NCBI RefSeq assembly: GCF_000695795.1
Contig: NZ_JNCA01000017.1
Location: 62,001-126,000 of the forward strand
DNA: 64,000 bases
From: Flavobacterium seoulense
Lineage (GTDB): Bacteria; Bacteroidota; Bacteroidia; Flavobacteriales; Flavobacteriaceae
Direction: 5' to 3'
Position numbers and translations under genes: made by a program. Positions 1-7,343 of this stretch are shown here, piece after piece (the stretch's first letter is position 1; the number at the start of each line of letters is the position of its first letter). Below the pieces are notes generated by a model. It saw nothing but the letters and a program-made list of their open reading frames with translations, was not told the DNA's origin and ran no database searches.

Positions 1-1
1 T

Positions 2-856
2 CATATTTTGACTTTTGGAAATGATGAACAAAAAAAGAAATGGGTTCCTAAATTGGCTTCCGGAGAACATTTAGGGGCTTGGGGATTGACGGAACATAAT
101 ACAGGGTCAGATGCTGCTGGGATGAATACAACCGCTAAAAAAGATGGTGATTACTGGATTGTTAACGGAGCGAAAAATTTTATTACGCATGCTATTTCGG
201 GAGATATTTCGGTGGTAATTGTTCGAACGGGTGAAAAAGGAGATTCCAGAGGGATGACTGCTTTTGTTTTTGAAAAAGGAATGGAAGGTTTTTCTTCAGG
301 GAAAAAAGAAAATAAATTAGGAATGCGTGCTAGCGAAACAGCTGAATTGATTTTTGATAATTGCCGCGTTCCCGATGCGAATAGATTAGGTGAAGTAGGA
401 GAAGGTTTTATTCAGGCAATGAAAATTTTGGATGGCGGACGAATTTCTATTGGAGCATTGTCATTAGGTGTTGCAAAAGGAGCTTATGAAGCGGCTTTAA
501 AATATTCGAAAGAAAGACAGCAATTTGGTAAACCTATTTCTGAATTTCAGGGAATTTCGTTTAAATTAGTAGATATGGCTACTGAAATTGAAGCTTCAGA
601 ATTGTTGTTACATAAAGCGGCTTTCTTAAAAGAGCAGCATCGTCCGGTGACAACTGCGGGAGCAATGGCTAAAATGTATGCCTCAGAAGTATGTGTAAAA
701 GTCGCTAATGAAGCCGTTCAGATTCACGGAGGTTATGGTTTTACCAAAGATTTTCCGGTTGAGAAATTTTATAGAGATGCTAAGTTGTGTACTATTGGCG
801 AAGGAACTACCGAGATTCAGAAAGTGGTTATATCGAGAAACTTATTGAAAGAGTAA
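2..856 (+). CDS. Acyl-CoA dehydrogenase, C-terminal part (5' end outside window)
   Basis: The reading frame is open from base 2, so the start lies outside the window. The visible 284 codons cover most of a FAD-dependent acyl-CoA dehydrogenase, which oxidises acyl-CoA to enoyl-CoA in beta-oxidation or branched-chain amino acid breakdown. Visible family marks are GLTEHNTGSDA (FAD/substrate region), KERQQFGKPI at the start of the C-terminal helical domain, QIHGGYGFTKDFPVEKFYRD, and TIGEGTTEIQ near the end, which carries the expected catalytic Glu region. The C-terminus is intact. The exact chain-length class (short-chain or isovaleryl) cannot be told from this part. Confidence 0.93.
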   Translation, partial: HILTFGNDEQKKKWVPKLASGEHLGAWGLTEHNTGSDAAGMNTTAKKDGDYWIVNGAKNFITHAISGDISVVIVRTGEKGDSRGMTAFVFEKGMEGFSSGKKENKLGMRASETAELIFDNCRVPDANRLGEVGEGFIQAMKILDGGRISIGALSLGVAKGAYEAALKYSKERQQFGKPISEFQGISFKLVDMATEIEASELLLHKAAFLKEQHRPVTTAGAMAKMYASEVCVKVANEAVQIHGGYGFTKDFPVEKFYRDAKLCTIGEGTTEIQKVVISRNLLKE

Positions 857-965
857 ATAATGAAGAATAAAGATAGTATAAAATCTATTTTCTTTGTTCT
901 GTTCTCTATCTTCTTTTTTAGAAAAATAATTTACAATTCATAACTAATAATTAATAATTAATTTC

Positions 966-973
966 TACTTTTG
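966..973 (+). promoter_or_regulatory. Putative promoter of rpsU (TAnnTTTG element)
   Basis: TACTTTTG matches the Bacteroidota -7 consensus TAnnTTTG and lies 30 bp before the rpsU start. No clear TTG -33 partner is seen at the usual distance. Confidence 0.5.
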
Positions 974-986
974 CAGCCTTAACGAG

Positions 987-994
987 AGGAGGTG
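987..994 (+). promoter_or_regulatory. Strong Shine-Dalgarno site of rpsU
   Basis: AGGAGGTG can pair with eight bases of the 16S rRNA 3' tail and ends 8 nt before the ATG at 1003. Most other genes in this window have A/T-rich leaders without such a site, so it stands out. It fits the reported situation in Flavobacterium, where bS21 helps hide the anti-SD and rpsU carries an SD. Confidence 0.85.
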
Positions 995-1002
995 TCAAAA
1001 TT

Positions 1003-1197
1003 ATGTTAATTATACCAATTAAAGACGGAGAAAATATCGATAGAGCATTAAAGCGCTATAAAAGAAAATTTGATAAAACTGGAACAGTTCGTCAATTAAG
1101 AGCTCGTACAGCTTTCATTAAGCCGTCAGTTAAAAATAGAATGAAATTCCAAAAAGCTGCTTACATCCAAGGTTTGAAAGATAGCTTAGAGAGTTAA
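1003..1197 (+). CDS. rpsU: 30S ribosomal protein bS21
   Basis: 64-residue basic protein (MLIIPIKDGENIDRALKRYK) with the size and N-terminal pattern of bS21, which sits near the 3' end of 16S rRNA in the small subunit. In Flavobacterium ribosomes bS21, with bS18 and bS6, is known to hold the anti-Shine-Dalgarno sequence out of reach of mRNAs. The gene has its own promoter-like element and an unusually perfect SD at 987-994. An inverted repeat with a T tract follows (1223-1270). The strong SD suggests autogenous control: ribosomes lacking bS21 would translate rpsU best. That last point is inference from published work on related species. Confidence 0.95.
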   Translation: MLIIPIKDGENIDRALKRYKRKFDKTGTVRQLRARTAFIKPSVKNRMKFQKAAYIQGLKDSLES

Positions 1198-1222
1198 TAG
1201 TTTCTTTTTGAAATAAAATAAT

Positions 1223-1270
1223 ACCGTTAGTGGTCAGATTTTTTATAAATTTGATGCTAACGGTTTTTTT
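1223..1270 (+). terminator. Terminator of rpsU, overlapping xerC leader
   Basis: The 8-bp arms ACCGTTAG (1223-1230) and CTAACGGT (1257-1264) are perfect complements, and a T run to 1270 follows. The 26-nt loop is long and holds a TAAATTTG promoter-like element (1246-1253). The ATG of the next gene starts directly after the T run. Confidence 0.65.
1246..1253 (+). promoter_or_regulatory. Putative promoter of the xerC-like gene inside the terminator loop
   Basis: TAAATTTG fits TAnnTTTG. A start site about 6 nt further on would leave an mRNA leader of only about 10 nt before the ATG at 1271. No good -33 element is evident. Confidence 0.35.
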
Positions 1271-2179
1271 ATGGTTACAAATTTAGATGCATTTGCGGAT
1301 TATCTTCAAAAGGAGAAAAAATATTCTCCACATACGCTGTGTGCTTATGTGAAAGATGTGTTGGATTTTCAGGAATTCAATAAAGTGAATTTTGGGCAGG
1401 ATGTTGTTGATAATGTTGAGTATGTTCAAATTCGGTCGTGGATTGTTTCTTTGGTTGATTGTGGTTTGTCTTCTGTCTCTGTTAATCGAAAGATTGCTTC
1501 GCTAAAAGCTTTTTATAAATTTCTTTTGAAAATAAAACAAATCAAAGTCAATCCTTTGTTGAAACATAGGTCTTTGAAGGTTTCTAAGAAAATTCAAATT
1601 CCTTTTTCGGAAAAAGAAGTGAATCTTGTTTTGGATGGTTTTTCGTTTGAGGATAGTTTTGAAGGAGTTAGGGATAGGTTGTTGATTGAGTTGTTGTATT
1701 CGACAGGGATTCGTAGGGCTGAATTGATTTCGTTACGATTGGATGCGGTTGATTTTTCTAATTCGGTTATTAAGGTTTTGGGTAAGCGAAATAAAGAGCG
1801 GATAATTCCTGTTTTAGCTGTGGTGATGAATCAGATGAAATTGTATCTTAAAAAAAGAGATGATTTAGGGTTTGTTAGGGATGAAGAATATTTTTTTCTA
1901 ACAAAAAAAGGGTTAAAATTGAGTGAATCGTTTGTTTATCGATTGATAAATTCATACTTTAGTGAAGTCTCTGAAAAGGTAAAAAAGAGTCCGCATATGT
2001 TACGACATACGTTTGCGACTCATTTGTTGAATAACGGAGCCGATTTGAATTCAGTTAAAGAGTTGTTAGGGCATTCTAGTTTAGCTTCAACGCAGGTTTA
2101 TACTCATAACAGTTTGTCGGAGTTGAAAAAAGTGTATGTTGGAGCACATCCTAGAGGTGGTAATGATTCTGAAGTTTAA
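1271..2179 (+). CDS. xerC: Tyrosine recombinase, XerC/XerD type
   Basis: 302-residue tyrosine site-specific recombinase of the size of XerC/XerD, which resolve chromosome dimers at dif during division. It has an N-terminal SAM-like core-binding domain (about residues 1-90) and a catalytic domain with STGIRRAEL (first Arg), HMLRHTFATHLL (H-x-x-R box), LGHSSLASTQVYTH (second His and nucleophilic Tyr). All catalytic positions appear intact. It lies between rpsU and hpf, close to the latter (18 bp), so the pair is probably co-transcribed. Whether it is the XerC or XerD partner cannot be settled here. No dif site was recognised nearby. Confidence 0.9.
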   Translation: MVTNLDAFADYLQKEKKYSPHTLCAYVKDVLDFQEFNKVNFGQDVVDNVEYVQIRSWIVSLVDCGLSSVSVNRKIASLKAFYKFLLKIKQIKVNPLLKHRSLKVSKKIQIPFSEKEVNLVLDGFSFEDSFEGVRDRLLIELLYSTGIRRAELISLRLDAVDFSNSVIKVLGKRNKERIIPVLAVVMNQMKLYLKKRDDLGFVRDEEYFFLTKKGLKLSESFVYRLINSYFSEVSEKVKKSPHMLRHTFATHLLNNGADLNSVKELLGHSSLASTQVYTHNSLSELKKVYVGAHPRGGNDSEV

Positions 2180-2197
2180 CCATAAAAAATATTGATT

Positions 2198-2500
2198 ATG
2201 AAGGTAAATGTTCATGCTGTTAACTTTAATGTTGATGGGAAATTAGTTGATTTTGTTCAAGGAAGAATGGATAAATTAGAAAAATACTACGACAGAGTGG
2301 TTTCTTCAGATGTTTATTTAAAGGTGGATAATGTGAGTGAAAAAGAAAACAAAATTGTAGAGGTTAAAATTAATGTGCCTGGAGATGATTTTGTGGTAAA
2401 AAAACAATGTAAAACCTTTGAAGAGGCGGTGGAATTATCGGCAGAATCATTAGAGCGTTTGCTAGTGAAAAGAAAAGAAAAAATAAGAACTCATATATAA
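2198..2500 (+). CDS. hpf: Ribosome hibernation promoting factor (HPF/RaiA family, short form)
   Basis: 100-residue protein starting MKVNVHAVNFNVDGKL, with the HPF/RaiA (sigma-54 modulation protein) pattern: a beta-alpha fold, basic patches such as KKQCKTFEEAVELS, and a lysine-rich end VKRKEKIRTHI. Such proteins bind the 30S A/P sites and help to silence ribosomes in stationary phase. The ATG at 2198 is chosen over an upstream TTG (2192) because the family begins with MKV. It lies 18 bp after the xerC-like gene. The long form C-terminal dimerisation domain is absent. Confidence 0.88.
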   Translation: MKVNVHAVNFNVDGKLVDFVQGRMDKLEKYYDRVVSSDVYLKVDNVSEKENKIVEVKINVPGDDFVVKKQCKTFEEAVELSAESLERLLVKRKEKIRTHI

Positions 2501-2523
2501 TTGAAATTTTTTTTAAAAAATGT

Positions 2524-2553
2524 TTTGATTGAGAGATAAAATCTATACATTTG
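2524..2553 (+). promoter_or_regulatory. Bacteroidota-type promoter of the tRNA-tuf operon
   Basis: TTTG at 2524-2527 and TACATTTG at 2546-2553 are separated by 18 bp, close to the classical TTTG-N19-TAnnTTTG pattern. It lies 38 bp before the first tRNA of the tRNA-tuf-secE-nusG-rpl-rpo block. Confidence 0.7.
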
Positions 2554-2555
2554 CA

Positions 2556-2580
2556 GTCCGTTAGAAATAGCGGACTTTTT
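2556..2580 (+). terminator. Hairpin with T run between hpf and tRNA-Thr
   Basis: AGTCCG and CGGACT form a 6-bp stem followed by six or more T. It most simply ends the hpf transcript. It begins right behind the -7 element of the tRNA operon, so the new transcript would start inside it. Confidence 0.6.
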
Positions 2581-2590
2581 TATTGATACT

Positions 2591-2664
2591 GCCAGCGTAG
2601 CTCAGCTGGCTAGAGCAGCTGATTTGTAATCAGCAGGTCGTGGGTTCGAGTCCCTCCGCCGGCT
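2591..2664 (+). tRNA. tRNA-Thr(TGT)
   Basis: Cloverleaf with anticodon TGT in the loop TTTGTAA, D stem GCTC/GAGC, anticodon stem GCTGA/TCAGC and a TTCGAGT T loop. The CCA end is not encoded. Two stem positions do not pair: A4 with C69 in the acceptor (GCCAGCG/CGCCGGC) and T50 with T64 in the T stem. First member of the tRNA-tuf operon. Confidence 0.95.
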
Positions 2665-2726
2665 CTAAAAGAAAGCAGTAGTGTTGTTTTGATTTGGTTA
2701 AAAAACAATATTAAAAATAAAGAAGA

Positions 2727-2807
2727 GGGGAGATACTCAAGCGGCCAACGAGGGCAGACTGTAAATCTGCTGTGTGAACTTCGCAGGTTCGAATCCTGCT
2801 CTCCCCA
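2727..2807 (+). tRNA. tRNA-Tyr(GTA)
   Basis: Class II tRNA with a long variable arm. Acceptor GGGGAGA pairs perfectly with TCTCCCC, the anticodon stem is GCAGA/TCTGC, and the loop CTGTAAA carries anticodon GTA. Discriminator A at 2807. It lies 62 bp after tRNA-Thr. Confidence 0.97.
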
Positions 2808-2812
2808 CGATT

Positions 2813-2897
2813 TTGATTTTAGATTAATGATTTCAGAATTTAGATTTAGCGAAAAAAAAGAACTTGGTTTGTTTTTTTTATTTTAATCTAAAATCAA
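2813..2897 (+). repeat. Inverted repeat in the tRNA-Tyr to tRNA-Thr spacer
   Basis: Perfect 15-bp arms at 2813-2827 and 2883-2897 built from the word TCTAAAATC/GATTTTAGA, followed by further copies of TCTAAAATC up to 2915. It fills most of a 117-bp spacer and would fold in the precursor RNA. It belongs to the word-iterated hairpins listed at several other places. Confidence 0.8.
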
Positions 2898-2924
2898 TAG
2901 CCTAAAATCTAAAATTAAAACTCT

Positions 2925-2996
2925 GCCGGTGTAGCTCAGGGGTAGAGTGCTTCCTTGGTAAGGAAGAGGTCTCGGGTTCAAATCCCGACATTGGCT
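2925..2996 (+). tRNA. tRNA-Thr(GGT)
   Basis: Acceptor GCCGGTG pairs with CATTGGC (two G-T pairs), anticodon stem CTTCC/GGAAG, loop TTGGTAA giving anticodon GGT, T stem TCGGG/CCCGA. Last tRNA before tuf; 54 bp separate it from the tuf start. Confidence 0.95.
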
Positions 2997-3050
2997 CAAT
3001 TAAGTAAGAAATTGAAATTAATATATAACTAAGATTAAAAATTAAGTAAA

Positions 3051-4238
3051 ATGGCAAAAGAAAGTTTTAATCGTTCGAAACCGCACTTAAATATTGGTAC
3101 TATCGGACACGTAGATCACGGAAAGACTACTTTGACTGCTGCGATCACTAAAGTATTATCTGATGCAGGATACTGTCAAGCAAAGTCTTTTGATCAAATT
3201 GATAACGCTCCAGAAGAGAAAGAAAGAGGTATTACTATTAATACATCTCACGTAGAGTATGAAACAGCTAACCGTCACTACGCTCACGTAGACTGTCCAG
3301 GTCACGCGGATTACGTTAAGAACATGGTTACTGGTGCTGCTCAAATGGACGGTGCTATCTTAGTAGTTGCTGCTACTGATGGTCCAATGCCACAAACTCG
3401 TGAGCACATCCTTTTAGGACGTCAGGTAGGTATTCCACGTATCGTTGTTTTTATGAACAAAGTGGATATGGTTGATGATGCTGAGTTATTAGAGCTTGTT
3501 GAGATGGAAATCAGAGATTTATTATCTTTCTACGAGTATGATGGTGACAACTGTCCAGTAATCCAAGGTTCTGCTTTAGGAGGATTGAATAATGATGCTG
3601 CTTGGGTTCCTAAAATTCTTGAATTAATGGAAGCTGTTGATAACTGGATCGAAGAGCCAGTTCGTGACGTAGCAAAACCTTTCTTGATGCCAGTTGAGGA
3701 TGTATTTACAATTACAGGTCGTGGAACTGTTGCTACAGGTCGTATCGAAACTGGAGTTGCTAATACTGGAGATCCTGTTGAAATCATTGGTATGGGAGCT
3801 GAAAAATTAACTTCTACTATTACTGGAGTTGAGATGTTCCGTAAAATCCTTGACAGAGGTGAAGCTGGAGATAACGTAGGTTTATTGTTAAGAGGTATTG
3901 ATAAAGCTGATATCAAGCGTGGTATGGTTATTATTAAGCCAGGTTCAGTAAAACCACACGCTACTTTCAAAGCTGAGGTTTATATCTTGAAAAAAGAAGA
4001 AGGTGGACGTCATACTCCATTCCATAATAACTACCGTCCACAGTTCTACGTACGTACAACTGACGTAACAGGAGTTATTACTTTACCAGAAGGAGTAGAG
4101 ATGGTTATGCCAGGTGATAACTTAACTATCAATGTTGCTTTATTGTCTCCAATTGCTATGAACGTAGGTTTACGTTTTGCTATCCGTGAAGGTGGTAGAA
4201 CTGTAGGTGCGGGTCAGGTAACTGAAATCGTAGAGTAA
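3051..4238 (+). CDS. tuf: Translation elongation factor EF-Tu
   Basis: 395-residue EF-Tu, which carries aminoacyl-tRNA to the ribosome as a GTP complex. It shows the P-loop [10 protein letters not shown], the switch region [29 protein letters not shown] for guanine binding, and complete domains 2 and 3 up to [15 protein letters not shown]. Its codon use (CGT for Arg, GGT) is that of a highly expressed gene. It follows three tRNA genes and precedes tRNA-Trp and secE, the standard bacterial order. Any other tuf copy would be outside this window. Confidence 0.99.
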   Translation: MAKESFNRSKPHLNIGTIGHVDHGKTTLTAAITKVLSDAGYCQAKSFDQIDNAPEEKERGITINTSHVEYETANRHYAHVDCPGHADYVKNMVTGAAQMDGAILVVAATDGPMPQTREHILLGRQVGIPRIVVFMNKVDMVDDAELLELVEMEIRDLLSFYEYDGDNCPVIQGSALGGLNNDAAWVPKILELMEAVDNWIEEPVRDVAKPFLMPVEDVFTITGRGTVATGRIETGVANTGDPVEIIGMGAEKLTSTITGVEMFRKILDRGEAGDNVGLLLRGIDKADIKRGMVIIKPGSVKPHATFKAEVYILKKEEGGRHTPFHNNYRPQFYVRTTDVTGVITLPEGVEMVMPGDNLTINVALLSPIAMNVGLRFAIREGGRTVGAGQVTEIVE

Positions 4239-4253
4239 TTTATAAATAATTTT

Positions 4254-4283
4254 ATTCAGTGTCGTTTTATAACGACACTGAAT
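4254..4283 (+). repeat. Perfect hairpin between tuf and tRNA-Trp
   Basis: 13-bp perfect stem (4254-4266 with 4271-4283) around a TTAT loop. No T run follows; the next bases lead straight into tRNA-Trp at 4290. It may be an RNA processing or stabilising element at the tuf 3' end rather than a full terminator. Confidence 0.85.
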
Positions 4284-4289
4284 ATATTT

Positions 4290-4360
4290 ACGGGCGTAGT
4301 TCAAGGGTAGAATAGCGGTCTCCAAAACCGTTGATGGGGGTTCGAATCCCTCCGCCCGTG
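4290..4360 (+). tRNA. tRNA-Trp(CCA)
   Basis: Perfect 7-bp acceptor ACGGGCG/CGCCCGT, anticodon stem GCGGT/ACCGT, loop CTCCAAA with anticodon CCA, discriminator G. It sits between tuf and secE, as in many bacteria. Confidence 0.97.
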
Positions 4361-4378
4361 CAAAAAAAATATATCATA

Positions 4379-4576
4379 ATGGCAAAAATTGTTAATTACA
4401 TATCTGAATCATTTGAAGAATTGAAGTCAAATGTAACTTGGCCGGAATGGGCTGAGGTACAAAAACTAACAATTGTTGTAGCTATTTTTTCAGTGCTATT
4501 TGCTTTAGCAACTTGGGGAGTAGATGAGTTTTTTACAAAAGCATTAGCAGGATTTTTTAACTGGATCAAAGCTTAG
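4379..4576 (+). CDS. secE: Preprotein translocase subunit SecE
   Basis: 65-residue single-span SecE, which clamps SecY in the inner-membrane translocon. An amphipathic stretch SFEELKSNVTWPEW holds the conserved TWP motif and is followed by one membrane helix at about residues 32-52. The ATG at 4379 is used because the longer frame would run through tRNA-Trp. nusG follows after 8 bp, and the secE-nusG pairing is conserved. Confidence 0.95.
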   Translation: MAKIVNYISESFEELKSNVTWPEWAEVQKLTIVVAIFSVLFALATWGVDEFFTKALAGFFNWIKA

Positions 4577-4584
4577 TTTTTATT

Positions 4585-5136
4585 ATGGCAGATAATAATG
4601 TTAAAAAATGGTATGTTGTTCGAGCAGTAAGCGGACAAGAGAATAAAGTTAAGGCATATATAGAAACAGAAATCGCTAGATTAGGGATGTCTGATTATGT
4701 GTCTCAGGTTCTTGTTCCTACTGAGAAAGTAGTATCTGTAAAAGAAGGTAAGAAATTAGTTAAGGAGAAAGTATATTTTCCTGGCTATGTTATGATAGAA
4801 GCAAATTTGGTTGGTGAGATTCCTCACATCATTAAGTCGATAACTAGTGTTATTGGGTTTTTAGGTGAGACTAAAGGAGGTGAACCGGTTCCATTAAGGC
4901 TTTCAGAAGTAAACAGAATGCTTGGTAAGGTTGATGAATTAGCTGTTAATACAGACACTAAATCAATTCCATTCAGCTTGGGCGAAACAATTAAGGTTAT
5001 TGATGGACCTTTCAATGGTTTCAATGGTTCAGTTGAAAAAATTAATGAAGAAAAGCGTAAACTTGAGGTTATGGTTAAAATTTTCGGAAGAAAAACACCA
5101 TTAGAATTAAGTTTTATGCAAGTAGAAAAAGTATAA
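4585..5136 (+). CDS. nusG: Transcription termination/antitermination protein NusG
   Basis: 183-residue NusG. The N-terminal NGN domain starts KWYVVRAVSGQENKVK and holds VYFPGYVMIE. The C-terminal KOW domain includes GETIKVIDGPFNGFNGSVEKI. NusG binds RNA polymerase, suppresses pausing, and couples transcription to ribosomes or Rho. Members of the Bacteroidota often carry extra specialised NusG paralogs (for example UpxY-type); position next to secE and rplK marks this as the housekeeping copy. Confidence 0.97.
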   Translation: MADNNVKKWYVVRAVSGQENKVKAYIETEIARLGMSDYVSQVLVPTEKVVSVKEGKKLVKEKVYFPGYVMIEANLVGEIPHIIKSITSVIGFLGETKGGEPVPLRLSEVNRMLGKVDELAVNTDTKSIPFSLGETIKVIDGPFNGFNGSVEKINEEKRKLEVMVKIFGRKTPLELSFMQVEKV

Positions 5137-5202
5137 TTTTCGTTACACTATAATAATCACTTCAATTGCTTCCGTAAATTGTTGTGTTAAATTTTTTAAA
5201 AA

Positions 5203-5640
5203 ATGGCTAAAGAAATTAGTAAGGTAGTTAAACTACAAGTTAAGGGAGGTGCTGCGAATCCGTCGCCACCGGTTGGACCTGCTTTAGGAGCTGCTGGGGT
5301 TAATATCATGGAGTTCTGTAAGCAGTTCAATGCTAGAACACAAGATAAACCTGGCAAAATATGCCCAGTACAAATTACTGTGTATAAAGACAAATCATTC
5401 GATTTTGTTGTTAAGACTCCTCCTGCAGCAGTTCAGTTAATGGAAGCTGCAAAGCTAAAATCTGGTTCAGGTGAGCCTAATCGTAAAAAAGTAGCTAGCG
5501 TTACTTGGGAACAAATTAGAACTATTGCTGAAGACAAAATGCCAGACTTAAATGCTTTTACAATCGAGAAAGCTATGAGTATGGTTGCTGGAACAGCTAG
5601 ATCTATGGGTATAACTGTATCAGGAGACGCTCCTTTTTAA
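5203..5640 (+). CDS. rplK: 50S ribosomal protein uL11
   Basis: 145-residue uL11 of the ribosomal stalk base, with the typical N-terminal [21 protein letters not shown] and C-terminal rRNA-binding part ending [12 protein letters not shown]. It starts the rplKAJL group after a 66-bp spacer behind nusG. rplA follows after 13 bp. Confidence 0.99.
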   Translation: MAKEISKVVKLQVKGGAANPSPPVGPALGAAGVNIMEFCKQFNARTQDKPGKICPVQITVYKDKSFDFVVKTPPAAVQLMEAAKLKSGSGEPNRKKVASVTWEQIRTIAEDKMPDLNAFTIEKAMSMVAGTARSMGITVSGDAPF

Positions 5641-5653
5641 TTAAGAGAAAGAC

Positions 5654-6343
5654 ATGGCAAAATTGACAAAAAAGCAAAAAGAGGCTGCTTCAAAAATTGA
5701 AAAGAACAAATTGTACTCTTTAAAAGATGCTGCTGCATTAATTAAAGTGGTTGCTTCTGCAAAATTTGATGAGTCTGTTGATATCGCAGTACGTTTAGGA
5801 GTTGATCCTAGAAAAGCGAATCAAATGGTTAGAGGTGTGGTAACATTGCCTCACGGAACTGGTAAAGATGTAAAAGTATTAGCATTAGTTACTCCGGATA
5901 AAGAAGCTGAAGCTAAAGAAGCTGGTGCTGATTACGTAGGACTTGATGACTACTTACAAAAAATTAAAGACGGTTGGACAGATGTTGATGTAATTATCAC
6001 AGTTCCTGCTGTTATGGGTAAATTAGGACCATTAGGACGTATTTTAGGACCTAGAGGTTTAATGCCTAACCCTAAAACAGGTACAGTAACTATGGATGTT
6101 GCTAAAGCTGTTGCAGAGGTAAAAGCTGGTAAAATTGACTTTAAAGTTGATAAAACTGGTATCGTACATGCAGGAATTGGTAAAGTTTCTTTTGGAGCTG
6201 AGCAAATTTATGACAATGCACACGAAATTATTCAAACATTAATCAAACTTAAGCCAACTGCTGCTAAAGGTACCTACATTAAAGGTATTCACCTTACAAG
6301 CACAATGAGTCCTGCGATTGCATTAGACCCAAAAGCAGTATAA
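5654..6343 (+). CDS. rplA: 50S ribosomal protein uL1
   Basis: 229-residue uL1 of the L1 stalk. It shows the family signature [19 protein letters not shown] followed by [10 protein letters not shown], and [12 protein letters not shown]. In many bacteria L1 represses its own rplKA mRNA. I could not identify a clear rRNA-mimic site in the leader before rplK. Confidence 0.99.
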   Translation: MAKLTKKQKEAASKIEKNKLYSLKDAAALIKVVASAKFDESVDIAVRLGVDPRKANQMVRGVVTLPHGTGKDVKVLALVTPDKEAEAKEAGADYVGLDDYLQKIKDGWTDVDVIITVPAVMGKLGPLGRILGPRGLMPNPKTGTVTMDVAKAVAEVKAGKIDFKVDKTGIVHAGIGKVSFGAEQIYDNAHEIIQTLIKLKPTAAKGTYIKGIHLTSTMSPAIALDPKAV

Positions 6344-6365
6344 TTGGTAGTTAAAAATTTTTAGT

Positions 6366-6863
6366 ATGACTAGAGAAGAAAAATCAATCGCGATTGAAGA
6401 TTTAACTGCACAGTTAGCTGGTACAAATATTGTTTATGTATCTGATATTTCTGGACTTGATGCAGAGACAACTTCAAACTTAAGAAGAGCTTGTTTTAAA
6501 GCTGGAATCAAATTAGAGGTTGTTAAAAATACATTGCTTGCAAAAGCTATGGAAGCTTCTGATAATGATTATGGTGATTTACCATCAACTTTAACAGGTA
6601 ACAGTGCTATTCTTATTGCAGATGTAGCAAATGCTCCAGGTAAAGTAATTAAAGAATTTAGAAAAAAAGCAGCTAAACCTCTTTTGAAAGGTGCTTATAT
6701 CAATTCTGAAATTTATATTGGTGATGATCAATTAGATGCATTAGCAACTATTAAATCTAAAGAAGAGCTTATTGGAGAACTTATTGGATTATTACAATCT
6801 CCAGCTCAAAAAATTATTTCTGCACTTCAAAACCAGTTTTCTGGAGAAGAGTCAGAAGCATAA
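6366..6863 (+). CDS. rplJ: 50S ribosomal protein uL10
   Basis: 165-residue uL10, which anchors the L7/L12 dimers to 23S rRNA. The N-terminal globular domain runs MTREEKSIAIEDLTAQLAGT to about residue 130, and the C-terminal helix (KSKEELIGELIGLLQSPAQK onward) is the L12 docking region. It lies 22 bp after rplA. A hairpin (6865-6888) starts two bases after its stop codon. Confidence 0.97.
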   Translation: MTREEKSIAIEDLTAQLAGTNIVYVSDISGLDAETTSNLRRACFKAGIKLEVVKNTLLAKAMEASDNDYGDLPSTLTGNSAILIADVANAPGKVIKEFRKKAAKPLLKGAYINSEIYIGDDQLDALATIKSKEELIGELIGLLQSPAQKIISALQNQFSGEESEA

Positions 6864-6864
6864 T

Positions 6865-6888
6865 AAAATAGAGTTTGCGCTCTGTTTT
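6865..6888 (+). promoter_or_regulatory. Hairpin between rplJ and rplL
   Basis: 9-bp stem AAAATAGAG/CTCTGTTTT with one G-T pair and a 6-nt loop, at the rplJ stop. It could favour RNA processing or raise rplL expression relative to rplJ, since four or more L12 copies are needed per ribosome. This role is inference. Confidence 0.5.
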
Positions 6889-6949
6889 ACTTAAAATGCG
6901 CACAATAAATAAATTATAATTTCACAAATCATTTTAAAAGATAGAAAAA

Positions 6950-7321
6950 ATGGCAGATTTGAAACAATTCGCAGAACAATTAGTTAACTTAACAGTTAAA
7001 GAAGTTAACGAATTAGCAACAATATTAAAAGATGAGTATGGTATCGAGCCTGCAGCTGCTGCTGTAGTTGTAGCTGGTGGTGGAGATGCTGGTGCTGCTG
7101 CTGAAGAGCAAACTGAATTTACTGTTGTATTGAAAGAGGCTGGTGCTTCTAAATTAGCAGTAGTTAAATTAGTAAAAGAATTAACTGGATTAGGTCTTAA
7201 AGAAGCTAAAGACGTAGTTGACGGTGCTCCATCTAACGTTAAAGAAGGAGTTTCTAAAGAAGAGGCTGAAGGTCTTAAAAAATCTTTAGAAGAAGCTGGA
7301 GCTGTAGTTGAGCTTAAATAA
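6950..7321 (+). CDS. rplL: 50S ribosomal protein bL12 (L7/L12)
   Basis: 123-residue bL12. It has an N-terminal dimerisation part, an Ala/Gly/Val-rich hinge near residues 35-55, and a C-terminal domain with [11 protein letters not shown] and [20 protein letters not shown] that recruits translation factors. Codon use is of the highly expressed type. It is followed by an attenuator-like hairpin and a long leader before rpoB. Confidence 0.99.
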   Translation: MADLKQFAEQLVNLTVKEVNELATILKDEYGIEPAAAAVVVAGGGDAGAAAEEQTEFTVVLKEAGASKLAVVKLVKELTGLGLKEAKDVVDGAPSNVKEGVSKEEAEGLKKSLEEAGAVVELK

Positions 7322-7343
7322 GTTTAAACAGTTTTAAGAACTA

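Noticed and set aside
2689..2886. 65-codon ORF across tRNA-Tyr
   Set aside because: It overlaps a complete tRNA gene and its spacer repeat; no protein features.
3530..3970. 146-codon antisense ORF in tuf
   Set aside because: Shadow frame of a highly biased, highly expressed gene. Same for antisense ORFs in rpoB, rpoC, acnB and others.
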